Shown here: in pieces, positions 21,947-28,023 of the stretch
Position numbering within the stretch: the stretch's first letter is position 1
Layout of the letters: the number at the start of each line of letters is the position of its first letter
IMG/VR virus record: IMGVR_UViG_3300022690_001228
Location: 1 to 28,023 of that record
Length of the DNA stretch: 28,023 bases
Reading direction: 5' to 3' (one strand)
Origin: a virus
Made by a program: the position numbers and the translations under genes
The notes under the pieces: generated by a model
What the model was told of the DNA's origin: nothing
What the model saw: only the letters and a program-made list of their open reading frames with translations
Database searches by the model: none

Positions 21947-22492
21947 TTAACTTATTAAGCATCCTGGCCCTTTATTATTAGCAGACCTTCTCTTGCCAGG
22001 TCTTTTCTTGCTAGATTTTTTGGAATGGTCATAATCTGGGCCCTCTGTAAGGCCTATGTTTTCTTTATCATCTCTTGCTTTGCGAGAAGGAAAAATTGTA
22101 AGTTTATCGTTATGGTTTTCCATGTTCCTTGTTTCCTCTAGAAGTTTATCCTCATTCCATCCTAAATCATACAAGTATAATCTCAGATCATTCGGCCGAT
22201 ATTTTAATGCAATATCACCAATCAAGGCGCCCATATGTTCAATCAAATATTCTCTAATTTCGCCAACGGTCAGATCGCCGTGTTTTTCAATGCCTACAAA
22301 TAATTTAGGGTTATGGAATGCTTTGCTAAGTGGAGCATACGCCCCCACCCTAACATTTGTATTAAGGGCTTGGGCTATTTCTCCGATATTTTTATGTAAT
22401 CCGCCTTCACTTTTAGACAAAATAAAGATGTCTGGGTTTGCACCTTTTAGCATGGTTTGTATCAATTCTTTGTGTTCGTTATTTACTGGCAT
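21947..22492 (-). CDS. Unknown protein ending in a polybasic stretch and a CaaX-like motif
   Basis: The product is 181 residues. The N-terminal part looks globular and mixed ('KELIQTMLKGANPDIFILSK', 'GGLHKNIGEIAQALNTNVRV', 'LTVGEIREYLIEHMGALIGD'). The C-terminus becomes disordered and basic, 'DHSKKSSKKRPGKRRSANNK', and ends GPGCLIS at the stop. Cys-Leu-Ile-Ser fits the CaaX prenylation pattern, and a basic stretch just before it is typical of Ras and Rho proteins. Whether this matters depends on delivery into a eukaryotic cell. The stop codon and end are unambiguous in the DNA. Its ATG overlaps the end of the 22483-22743 gene by 10 bp. No family is recognised. Confidence 0.6.
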   Translation of the reverse strand: MPVNNEHKELIQTMLKGANPDIFILSKSEGGLHKNIGEIAQALNTNVRVGAYAPLSKAFHNPKLFVGIEKHGDLTVGEIREYLIEHMGALIGDIALKYRPNDLRLYLYDLGWNEDKLLEETRNMENHNDKLTIFPSRKARDDKENIGLTEGPDYDHSKKSSKKRPGKRRSANNKGPGCLIS

Positions 22493-22743
22493 TTTATATT
22501 CCTTTTTTTGTTTGCATTTTGCTTCTCCTTCAAAATCTTCTTAAGGGTTGCGAGCACGGCTGACACAAGCTCAAATTCAAAGTTTGCTTTTATTACTCTT
22601 TCTTCCCCAATTAGTATAGAAGCCTTCATGGTTGCTTCATCGCGTCCCTTTACTTCCTCAATAACTTTCTCTATTGCGTCCTTAATAACCATTTCTTGAA
22701 TGGCCTTAATTTTACGTTCCTTGAATTCATCCAAAATAGTCAT
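22483..22743 (-). CDS. Small helical protein, unknown function
   Basis: The product is 86 residues and almost fully helical by composition: 'MTILDEFKERKIKAIQEMVI', 'KDAIEKVIEEVKGRDEATMK' and 'FELVSAVLATLKKILKEKQN', with a basic tail 'ANKKRNIKCQ'. It is soluble. AAAAGGATAAA precedes the ATG. It starts 15 nt after the first paralogous-family gene stops and overlaps the next gene by 10 bp. I do not recognise a family; it may be a dimeric helical partner of its neighbours. Confidence 0.6.
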   Translation of the reverse strand: MTILDEFKERKIKAIQEMVIKDAIEKVIEEVKGRDEATMKASILIGEERVIKANFEFELVSAVLATLKKILKEKQNANKKRNIKCQ

Positions 22744-22758
22744 ATTTTATCCTTTTTA

Positions 22759-23319
22759 TTATCCTTTAGAATTACTTTCAGTGGGCTTCCAATCAAACGG
22801 TTGCTCCTCTGATTGAACTTCTTTTTTTACACACTTATCAAGAAGTTTTTCTGATTCCGACCTGAAATCAAAGTGTATTTTAGTTGCTTTGGAAATGTCC
22901 CATTCTGATAGGCAATCATTAAACAAGCCGATCTTCTCCTTTTCTTCCAAGGCGTTAAATTCTTTTAATTGTTCAGGAGTAAGCTTTTTTATTCTTGCTT
23001 CTTTTATGGCTAAGTTCTTTGCGGCTTCCTTTAACCTATTTTTCTCTCTTTCTTTAGTCCACCTCTCTCTTTCTTTTTCCTCCTTAATTTTATTCGCATC
23101 AAATTCTTTTTCTCTTTTAATCTGATCAAGCCGCCCCATTTTACGCAACGTTTTAAAAAAGAAATCGTCTCGTACTTTTTCTTCATCGTTGATATCTACG
23201 AAATGACCATTTATTGAAACGCCATAATCAACGTAATAGTTATCATCATCACCACCATATACAACCTCTCTCTGGATCGTTTTTATCTTAGCCAAGTCTA
23301 TGAAATTTAAATTATTCAC
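22759..23319 (-). CDS. Member of a local paralogous family, coiled-coil C-terminal part
   Basis: The product is 186 residues. Residues 1-70 form the shared domain: 'FIDLAKIKTIQREVV', 'VSINGHFVDIND', 'VRDDFFFKTLRKMGRLDQIKREK'. The same pattern recurs in the proteins at 23312 and (twice) 23901. A Lys/Glu-rich coiled coil follows (about 71-125), then 'LKEFNALEEKEKIGLFNDCL', 'SEWDISKATKIHFDF' and an acidic end. The 'SEWDI' part also has a counterpart in the 23312 protein. There is no membrane segment. I do not know the family. Four copies of one domain in 1.7 kb point to tandem duplication. Confidence 0.65.
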   Translation of the reverse strand: MNNLNFIDLAKIKTIQREVVYGGDDDNYYVDYGVSINGHFVDINDEEKVRDDFFFKTLRKMGRLDQIKREKEFDANKIKEEKERERWTKEREKNRLKEAAKNLAIKEARIKKLTPEQLKEFNALEEKEKIGLFNDCLSEWDISKATKIHFDFRSESEKLLDKCVKKEVQSEEQPFDWKPTESNSKG

Positions 23320-23737
23320 TAAAGAGAGTACCTTTTTTTAATTTTTTAAGCATTTTCATCAAGAATTTTTTCGGTATCTCCCAACCACTGAGATCTGCTT
23401 TTATAGAATGAATAGATGGAACTGATGTTACGTCCCACTCTTTTTCTTCTGCCTTTTCAGCTTTTAGCCTCTTTTGATTTATAGCCTCGCGCTTTTTTAG
23501 ATCTCTACTTTGTAGGTTGCCCTTCTTATCTAAATCCTTCTCTTTTTTAAACCGATCAGATAGATCCATTTCACTTAATAGCTTAAAGAATAATTTATCC
23601 CTTTTCTTTTCCGTATCAAGCTCAATATAGTAGCCGTTTATAATGATACAGTGAGTCTCATTATAACCATTCAGCATGTAGAAATCTCTTTTGATGGTTT
23701 TTATCTGGGTTGAGTCTATGAATTTTAGATTTGTCAT
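23312..23737 (-). CDS. Member of the same local paralogous family
   Basis: The product is 141 residues. The shared domain is at 1-70: 'FIDSTQIKTIKRDFYML', 'CIIINGYYIELDTEK', 'RDKLFFKLLSEMDLSDRFKKEK'. A basic helix 'LKKREAINQKRLKAEKAEEK' follows, then 'EWDVTSVPSIHSIKADLSGW', which resembles the 'SEWDISKATKIHFDF' end of its neighbour. The C-terminal 'KKFLMKMLKKLKKGTLFSE' is strongly basic. It overlaps the downstream family member by 8 bp and the upstream 56-residue gene by ATGA. The function is unknown; the repeated architecture is the useful clue. Confidence 0.65.
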   Translation of the reverse strand: MTNLKFIDSTQIKTIKRDFYMLNGYNETHCIIINGYYIELDTEKKRDKLFFKLLSEMDLSDRFKKEKDLDKKGNLQSRDLKKREAINQKRLKAEKAEEKEWDVTSVPSIHSIKADLSGWEIPKKFLMKMLKKLKKGTLFSE

Positions 23738-23904
23738 AGCGAAGTCCTAATTGTTGTATCGTTTCTATAGATCATTAAGCTTTCTAATTTTTGTAATCGC
23801 CCCTCAAGCTCAGCCACTTTTTTAACAAGATTTTGATAATCACTAGGAGGTGGTGGATTGATCCGGTAAAAATTATCGGAAGGCTCAGCTGTAAATGAAT
23901 TCAT
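23734..23904 (-). CDS. 56-residue coiled-coil protein
   Basis: The ATG at 23904 overlaps the stop of the upstream gene (ATGA), and its TGA at 23734-23736 overlaps the ATG of the next gene (ATGA), so the frame fits exactly between two genes. GAGG lies 7 nt before the ATG. The product reads 'MNSFTAEPSDNFYRINPPPP', then 'SDYQNLVKKVAELEGRLQKL' and 'ESLMIYRNDTTIRTSL': a Pro-rich start and a heptad-like helix. That suggests a small oligomer or adaptor. No family is recognised. Confidence 0.75.
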   Translation of the reverse strand: MNSFTAEPSDNFYRINPPPPSDYQNLVKKVAELEGRLQKLESLMIYRNDTTIRTSL

Positions 23905-24446
23905 TTTACCCTCGCTCTCTTAAGCCTACCGCTTTCTATATTTTCTTGTAGGCCAGCTTCGTCATCGGCCTTTTCCTTTTTAATCCTATCAAAAAGCCCC
24001 ATCTTACGGAGTATTTCAAAGTAAATAATTTGCGTTTCCTCGTGAGTGGTAGATGGTGTCTCATCATGACGGAATACAAGGCAAGTGCCATTTATCATAA
24101 TGGAATGTTCATATCCAACGCTCCATAAGCCAATAGTTTTTATTTTACTAGCATCTACAAAATCCGCCTGAACATGTAGCTCCTCATTCTTCTTTAGTAG
24201 AGCCGCCTCTGATTTAAGATCCTCTTCAGAGTCACGGGCTTGCTCTTTGTCCACCCTTTCAAGTAATGACATAGTGCAAAGAGCTCTATAATAAGAAACA
24301 TCTCTTACTGCTTTTGAATCAAACTCAACATGAGTATCATTTATCAATATCGCGTAAACCGTTTCATATGTATATTTTTCCTCCGTCCTTTCAATTTTCT
24401 TAATTTTGTCTGGATTTTCTAAAAGATAGATTATGTAGTCTTTCAT
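23901..24446 (-). CDS. Two-domain member of the local paralogous family
   Basis: The product is 181 residues with two copies of the shared domain: copy 1 at about 12-68 ('DKIKKIERTEE', 'VYAILINDTHVEFDSKAVRD', 'YYRALCTMSLLERVDKEQ') and copy 2 at about 95-159 ('FVDASKIKTIGLWSVGYEHS', 'IMINGTCLVF', 'YFEILRKMGLFDRIKKEK'). A charged helical linker joins them, and the protein ends 'ESGRLKRARVK'. Copy 2 is closer to the single-domain neighbours than copy 1. It overlaps the upstream membrane-anchored gene (ATGA) and the downstream 56-residue gene (ATGA). The function is unknown. Confidence 0.65.
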   Translation of the reverse strand: MKDYIIYLLENPDKIKKIERTEEKYTYETVYAILINDTHVEFDSKAVRDVSYYRALCTMSLLERVDKEQARDSEEDLKSEAALLKKNEELHVQADFVDASKIKTIGLWSVGYEHSIMINGTCLVFRHDETPSTTHEETQIIYFEILRKMGLFDRIKKEKADDEAGLQENIESGRLKRARVK

Positions 24447-24919
24447 TTGGCTTCCCTTTTTGTTTTCTTTGTTTTATTCTTCTTTGCCTTCCTCTTTGCC
24501 GCTTCCCTTTCTATAGCAGTTCCCTTTGTGGCAGCCTTCTTTGTCTCCTCCGTTGCTTCATTTATTGTTAAATAAAACCTATTAAAAACCCCCCTGCGTA
24601 GAGTTAAAACTTCGCCCTTTGTTTCGATACAATCCAACAAATCATTCAGAGAGTTAAATGGTAATTGAATCCTTGACTGGCCTAGCATAATTTTTCTATC
24701 GCTTCTAATGCCCGTCATGTCTGACGCTTGAAAACATTCGCCTGTATTGAACTCCCCCAAGCCTGACTTAATGTTAGCGCATTCCTGTAAATCGGTTAAC
24801 TTAAGCTTCTCTAATTCATTGATTTTTTTTGATAGTTTAACTAGATCCCTAATGTTGCTTAAGATAGCCCAAGAGTTAAGCATTGTGGCTATACTTATAA
24901 TTATAAATAGATATATCAT
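24443..24919 (-). CDS. Membrane-anchored protein with very basic tail
   Basis: The product is 158 residues. A hydrophobic N-terminal segment 'MIYLFIIISIATMLNSWAIL' (1-20) is a membrane anchor or uncleaved signal. A helix 'NIRDLVKLSKKINELEKLKL' is followed by a central domain with 'GQSRIQLPFNSLNDLLDCIE' and 'RRGVFNRFYLTINEATEETK', and the last 25 residues are almost all Lys, Arg and Ala ('KRKAKKNKTKKTKREAK'). That tail would bind nucleic acid or acidic lipids. It overlaps both neighbours by ATGA (24443-24446 and 24916-24919). I do not recognise a family. A role at the inner face of the membrane is inferred. Confidence 0.6.
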   Translation of the reverse strand: MIYLFIIISIATMLNSWAILSNIRDLVKLSKKINELEKLKLTDLQECANIKSGLGEFNTGECFQASDMTGIRSDRKIMLGQSRIQLPFNSLNDLLDCIETKGEVLTLRRGVFNRFYLTINEATEETKKAATKGTAIEREAAKRKAKKNKTKKTKREAK

Positions 24920-26313
24920 TTTACATTCACCTCTTTAACATTTCTCTGAAAATAATCGCGCTCTAATATCGTTAAATCAAACCCACCAGCTTTAAGCTCA
25001 ACCACCAAGGGGCACGCGTTCCCCATAACAATGCCTAATAAAGCATCTAGTGAATCGATCTCTACAATTTCCCCGTCAGGCACGGCCCAGCTTTTTAGAA
25101 GAAATACCCTCCCTTCTGCCGCTTCCGTATCTTTCTCTTCGTCTCGCTCTTTTCTCAGTTCGATCAGAGTTTCGCTATACTGTAAACTTTCAGCCAGTCC
25201 TATTCTTTTCGATACCCTTACCTTTCCCCCCATGCTTGGGGAAAAAACTACTGGATCTACATCAGATTCTACAAGAGCCTTCTTTTCCGCAAGAGACTTT
25301 TCTACTGTAGTCTTTTGTGTTTCTGGTGGTGTTCTATGATCCATAGCCTCGCTTATTTCTTGCTGCGCTTCCCCTGCAAGAATTATCTCCTTGATCTTTT
25401 CTTCAACACTACCACCCCATACCAAACGCGTGGGCAACATCTCCTTCAGCTCTTTTTCTTTTGCATCCCCCTCCTTTATCTTTTCATTACGCGCCTCCTC
25501 AAGCTCTAACTTAGCATCGCTTAATTCTTTCTCTTTTAGTGCCATTTCCTTTTTATGCTTTTCTGCTTCTTTAGCTTCAGTCTTTAACCTTTCCTCCCTT
25601 TCTTTTTTTTCTTTTTCTTGAGCCTCCTTCCTTAGCGCCTCCAATTTTTCCCTTTCTTTTTCTAGCTCTTTTTTATGTTTCTCAGCCTCCTCAGCAGCTT
25701 TTTTCTTAGCCTTCTCCTCACGCTCTTCGTTAGCCTTCCTTAAAGCTTCCAGTTCTGCCTTTTGTTTTTTTACTTCAATGGCTTTGATTTTTTTCTGCTC
25801 TAACATTTCGCTAGACATCTTAAAAAAACGATCAGCTTCCCCTTGAAATTTCTGCCAATCAAATATTATTAATACATTCAATTCTACAATCGCAAGCTCT
25901 ATACTCGTTACGTCATCACCGTGATATTTACTACCAAGATCCCGTATTTCACCAAGCCTAGAGTTAGACGCCTTTATTCTCTCCTTCTCCTTCTCTTCAT
26001 ATTCACTAAGCGGCTTTCTAAAATTTACCCTTATTTTTTCAAGTTCCTCTTGTAGCTTGTTTCTTTTTTCATTGACGTAATCAATTCTTTTCCTCTCTTT
26101 TTCAACTAGAGCTTTACCGCCTTCGTCAAGTGCTGCTTTAGCTTTATTAAGGGTGTATGCGTGTGATTTAATTTCGTCACGCCCTTTTTGTGTGGACATG
26201 TCGCGTTTAAAATTAGCAACGTTTTTGCTAGTTTCCGCTATAAATTCATCGACATTATCACCGGTAAAAAACGTGAGATAGTCTATATTTTCAATTTTTA
26301 TTAATGCCGACAT
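24916..26313 (-). CDS. Long coiled-coil phage protein (DUF1351-like N-terminus)
   Basis: The product is 465 residues. Residues 20-115 resemble a phage group near recombination genes: 'TSKNVANFKRDMSTQKGRDE', 'IKSHAYTLNKAKAALDEGGK' and 'LQEELEKIRVNFRKPLSEYE', where 'TxKGRxEIxSxAYxxxKxKxxLDxxGK' is the recurring pattern. Residues 165-300 form a long charged coiled coil rich in Glu, Lys and Ala. The C-terminal 130 residues are globular ('SPSMGGKVRVSKRIGLAESL', 'LKSWAVPDGEIVEIDSLDAL', 'CPLVVELKAGGFDLTILERD'). Such proteins usually belong to early DNA-processing genes, so its place in the late operon is unusual. The ribosome site AAAAGAGATC lies before the ATG. Confidence 0.7.
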   Translation of the reverse strand: MSALIKIENIDYLTFFTGDNVDEFIAETSKNVANFKRDMSTQKGRDEIKSHAYTLNKAKAALDEGGKALVEKERKRIDYVNEKRNKLQEELEKIRVNFRKPLSEYEEKEKERIKASNSRLGEIRDLGSKYHGDDVTSIELAIVELNVLIIFDWQKFQGEADRFFKMSSEMLEQKKIKAIEVKKQKAELEALRKANEEREEKAKKKAAEEAEKHKKELEKEREKLEALRKEAQEKEKKEREERLKTEAKEAEKHKKEMALKEKELSDAKLELEEARNEKIKEGDAKEKELKEMLPTRLVWGGSVEEKIKEIILAGEAQQEISEAMDHRTPPETQKTTVEKSLAEKKALVESDVDPVVFSPSMGGKVRVSKRIGLAESLQYSETLIELRKERDEEKDTEAAEGRVFLLKSWAVPDGEIVEIDSLDALLGIVMGNACPLVVELKAGGFDLTILERDYFQRNVKEVNVK

Positions 26314-26346
26314 TGTGATCTCTTTTAATTAAGTTAAGTTATTTTA

Positions 26347-26679
26347 TTATCTTACTTCTAAATAGTCACCAAAAGTCCAGAAATCCAAAGGAACAGACTC
26401 GCCATCAATAACGCTATAAACTGCTATTTTCTTTACTGACTCGCCTATGTCCATAATCAAAACAGCGTCTATTTTTTTCTCATTTACAACACACCTCTTG
26501 CCGTCAACCATCCATTGTATTAATTCCAGTTCATCTTTTTGGGAAGCCATATAAACTCGTCCAAGATTTTCGACAGTAGTACACATTACAGACTCTTTTA
26601 CCAAAGAAACATTTTCTGCAAGTGCTGTTGAGGATATTAATATGAACGCAATAAGAGAGAGCTTTATTTTATTAAACAT
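26347..26679 (-). CDS. Secreted (periplasmic) small protein
   Basis: The product is 110 residues. A clear signal peptide, 'MFNKIKLSLIAFILISSTALA', is followed by a likely cut before Glu22. The mature part has two Cys (33 and 49) that could form a disulfide, 'TTVENLGRVYMASQKDELEL', 'AVLIMDIGESVKKIAVYSVI' and an end 'LDFWTFGDYLEVR'. It is the first gene of the accessory block, about 25 nt after a predicted promoter start, with AAGG before the ATG. No family is recognised. A periplasmic role such as superinfection exclusion or a lysis inhibitor is possible but unproven. Confidence 0.65.
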   Translation of the reverse strand: MFNKIKLSLIAFILISSTALAENVSLVKESVMCTTVENLGRVYMASQKDELELIQWMVDGKRCVVNEKKIDAVLIMDIGESVKKIAVYSVIDGESVPLDFWTFGDYLEVR

Positions 26680-26711
26680 AATCGTGACCTTTTTTATTGT
26701 TGATAATCATC

Positions 26712-26740
26712 ATGATATGTCAACTTCTAATTCATGTCAA
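26712..26740 (-). promoter_or_regulatory. Promoter of the accessory block
   Basis: On the minus strand AATTAAAAGTTGACA has TTGACA at plus 26735-26740, then a 17-bp spacer and TATCAT (plus 26712-26717). A second GAAGTTGACA copy lies inside the spacer (plus 26718-26723 for TTGACA). The transcript would start near 26705, 26 nt before the gene at 26679. Confidence 0.65.
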
Positions 26741-26796
26741 CTTTTAATTCATTATTTATTTGAAATAAGAAGGAATGTCTGTTAATATTGATTTAT

Positions 26797-26953
26797 GGGC
26801 ATTGCCCACGAGTTTGCGCTAAACTCGGCTATGTAAGTTCCTTGTATGTGGGGTTCCGCAGGCTCCTCGTAAATAGCATGCAAGGCTATGGCTCATGTAA
26901 TTCCTTAAATGTGGGGTGTCGTGGACGCATTGCAAATAGCATTTAAGGTTGTG
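26797..26953. repeat. Two structured direct repeats plus hairpins after the tape measure
   Basis: Two copies of about 63 bp, 26827-26889 and 26890-26953, share CTATGTAA/CATGTAA, TGTGGGG and AAATAGCAT. Each folds with outer arms: CCTTGTATGT (26840) with GCATGCAAGG (26876), and CCTTAAATGT (26903) with GCATTTAAGG (26939). The arms differ at positions that compensate each other, so pairing is kept. Next to them are hairpins GGGC-ATT-GCCC (26797-26807) and CGAGTTT/AAACTCG (26809-26827). The block is more GC-rich than its surroundings and has no gene. Confidence 0.7.
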
Positions 26954-26962
26954 ACTTTTGTA

Positions 26963-28023
26963 TTAAAAAGCCCCTGAACCACTCATATTAAATCCTAAAT
27001 TCCCTGGAACATCCATATCCAATTCTGCATTATTCACTACTCCAGGAGGGGCGGCAATATTTATAGTTCCGTTTAATGTATTGGCCGCAGCAGCCATAGG
27101 AGTCTGATTAATAAGCGCTTGAGTCATATTGCCGACATTATAATCACGCCCTGGCATTGTTGGCGCATTTTTCTTGAAAAGCCCAAAGCTAAGTTTTTCA
27201 ACTACTGTAGGAAAATCAGTACCCTTAAAACTTTGAAGTTTAGACTCAGGCGTTTTTCCAATAATTTTATCTAAAAATTTAGCAATATCAGAAAGCAAAG
27301 CTCTAAACGGCTTCCACGAGTTAACAAGAGCGCTTCCAGCCCTTATGAACCATTCAATCGATCCTAAAGCTAATATTATGCTGTCACGAAAATTCTTTAT
27401 GCTGCAAATGATCTCTTTCCAATAGGCTATTATTGCTACTATTGCCGATATCAGAGCTATTATACCCAAAGTAATTAACGTTATGGGCCACGTAACAAAT
27501 TGCACTGCTATACCCACGGTTATTAATACAGGCAACAAAAATGCTAACGCAGCAGCAAGTCCTAAAACTGCTATCATCATCTTTTTAACAAATGGACTTG
27601 AATTTGATACCGCCCTAAAGAATTTTGCTGAGGTTTTTAGTATTTTTATAAAAATACCATTAAGGCCTGCATCTCCTACAGCAAGATTCATGCCTTCAAA
27701 TGCTGATATAGCCTCCTTTAATGCCCCAGGAAGTCCTTGCATTCTTGTTTTTGCCATTCTCTTTGATGCGCCATCTACCTTTTCAAGCTCCACCCTCATG
27801 TCTTTAGTGAAGGTTTTCGATGCTTTCATCTTAGCGACAAAAGCGTTCATTACACGAGTTCCACGCTCTCCAAATATCGAGTTCTTATCTGCTGCGGTTA
27901 AGTTAGCTTCAGCAAGCTTAGTCATGATTCCTGTAAAATCTTTTATAGTTCTGCCGCGATCTCCGCTAATATCTGAGGCCACGATGCCTAGTTTCTTAAA
28001 TACTTTTATTGCCTTGTTGCTAG
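26963..28023 (-). CDS. Phage tail tape measure protein, C-terminal part (runs off the right edge)
   Basis: The frame is open from the right edge to the stop at 26963, so the GTG at 27982 is not taken as the start; about 353 residues are visible. 'VASDISGDRGRTIKDFTGIM', 'LTAADKNSIFGERGTRVMNA' and 'QGLPGALKEAISAFEGMNLA' belong to the TP901-type tape measure core. Hydrophobic stretches 'MIAVLGLAAALAFLLPVLIT' and 'WPITLITLGIIALISAIVAI' follow, as in tape measure proteins that help DNA cross the membrane. The end 'LGFNMSGSGAF' is loose. The protein sets tail length. In Mu the next gene is gp43/N, but here the accessory block intervenes. Confidence 0.85.
   Translation of the reverse strand, partial: SNKAIKVFKKLGIVASDISGDRGRTIKDFTGIMTKLAEANLTAADKNSIFGERGTRVMNAFVAKMKASKTFTKDMRVELEKVDGASKRMAKTRMQGLPGALKEAISAFEGMNLAVGDAGLNGIFIKILKTSAKFFRAVSNSSPFVKKMMIAVLGLAAALAFLLPVLITVGIAVQFVTWPITLITLGIIALISAIVAIIAYWKEIICSIKNFRDSIILALGSIEWFIRAGSALVNSWKPFRALLSDIAKFLDKIIGKTPESKLQSFKGTDFPTVVEKLSFGLFKKNAPTMPGRDYNVGNMTQALINQTPMAAAANTLNGTINIAAPPGVVNNAELDMDVPGNLGFNMSGSGAF

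Noticed and set aside
25031-25621. Ser/Phe/Leu-rich plus-strand frames over the coiled-coil gene
   Set aside because: Antisense of Lys/Glu codons (AAA, GAA) always gives Phe and Ser runs without stops.
1-28023. tRNA genes, integrase, att sites and terminase
   Set aside because: Looked for on both strands; no cloverleaf arms with a T-loop signature, no recombinase motifs and no flanking direct repeats of att type were seen.

Overview
The window is one stretch of a tailed phage or prophage genome. It is AT-rich and densely packed, with many ATGA or TAATG gene overlaps. The tail genes follow the Mu-like myovirus baseplate order: tape measure, gpN-like, gp44-like, gp45-like, gp46-like, gp47-like, gp48-like, tail fibre. 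A lysis cassette with an embedded Rz1-like lipoprotein points to a Gram-negative host. Ankyrin-repeat proteins and a protein ending in a polybasic stretch plus Cys-Leu-Ile-Ser are compatible with a host that lives with eukaryotic cells, but this is only a hint. The host cannot be named from the sequence. No integrase, att site, tRNA, CRISPR array or terminase is visible.

Layout. Positions 1-557 (minus strand) carry the start of a replication-initiation-like protein and a small HTH regulator. Positions 557-740 form a compact divergent switch: a minus-strand promoter, two palindromic operator candidates 18 bp apart, and a near-consensus plus-strand promoter whose -35 box lies inside the better palindrome. 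Positions 740-3246 (plus) hold two small proteins, a Gp157-like protein, a Bet/RecT-family annealing protein and a short cytosine-methyltransferase-like protein. Positions 3252-5783 (plus) are accessory: a small membrane protein, an SPFH lipoprotein, two ankyrin proteins around an XRE regulator, and an extra 55-aa gene. At 5772-5783 this operon converges with the long late minus-strand operon.

Read on the minus strand from the right edge, the late operon holds the tape measure (28023-26963), an intergenic block with two structured repeats and a promoter, then about 6.4 kb of accessory genes (26679-20563). These comprise a coiled-coil protein, a new-looking paralogous family, a strict period-3 cysteine protein and an SSB. 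They separate the tape measure from gpN, which are neighbours in Mu. Then come gpN, gp44, an enlarged gp45, a 163-aa protein, gp46 inverted onto the plus strand, gp47 with two inserted domains, gp48, a tail fibre, two membrane proteins, a 1027-aa protein with BspA-type repeats, and the lysis cassette (holin, Rz, Rz1, M15 endolysin).

An extended motif AAGTTGACA (A/G before it) occurs seven times, six of them in intergenic regions and one over a predicted start codon. Three copies have a good -10 box at 17 bp. It is the likeliest promoter signature of this phage.
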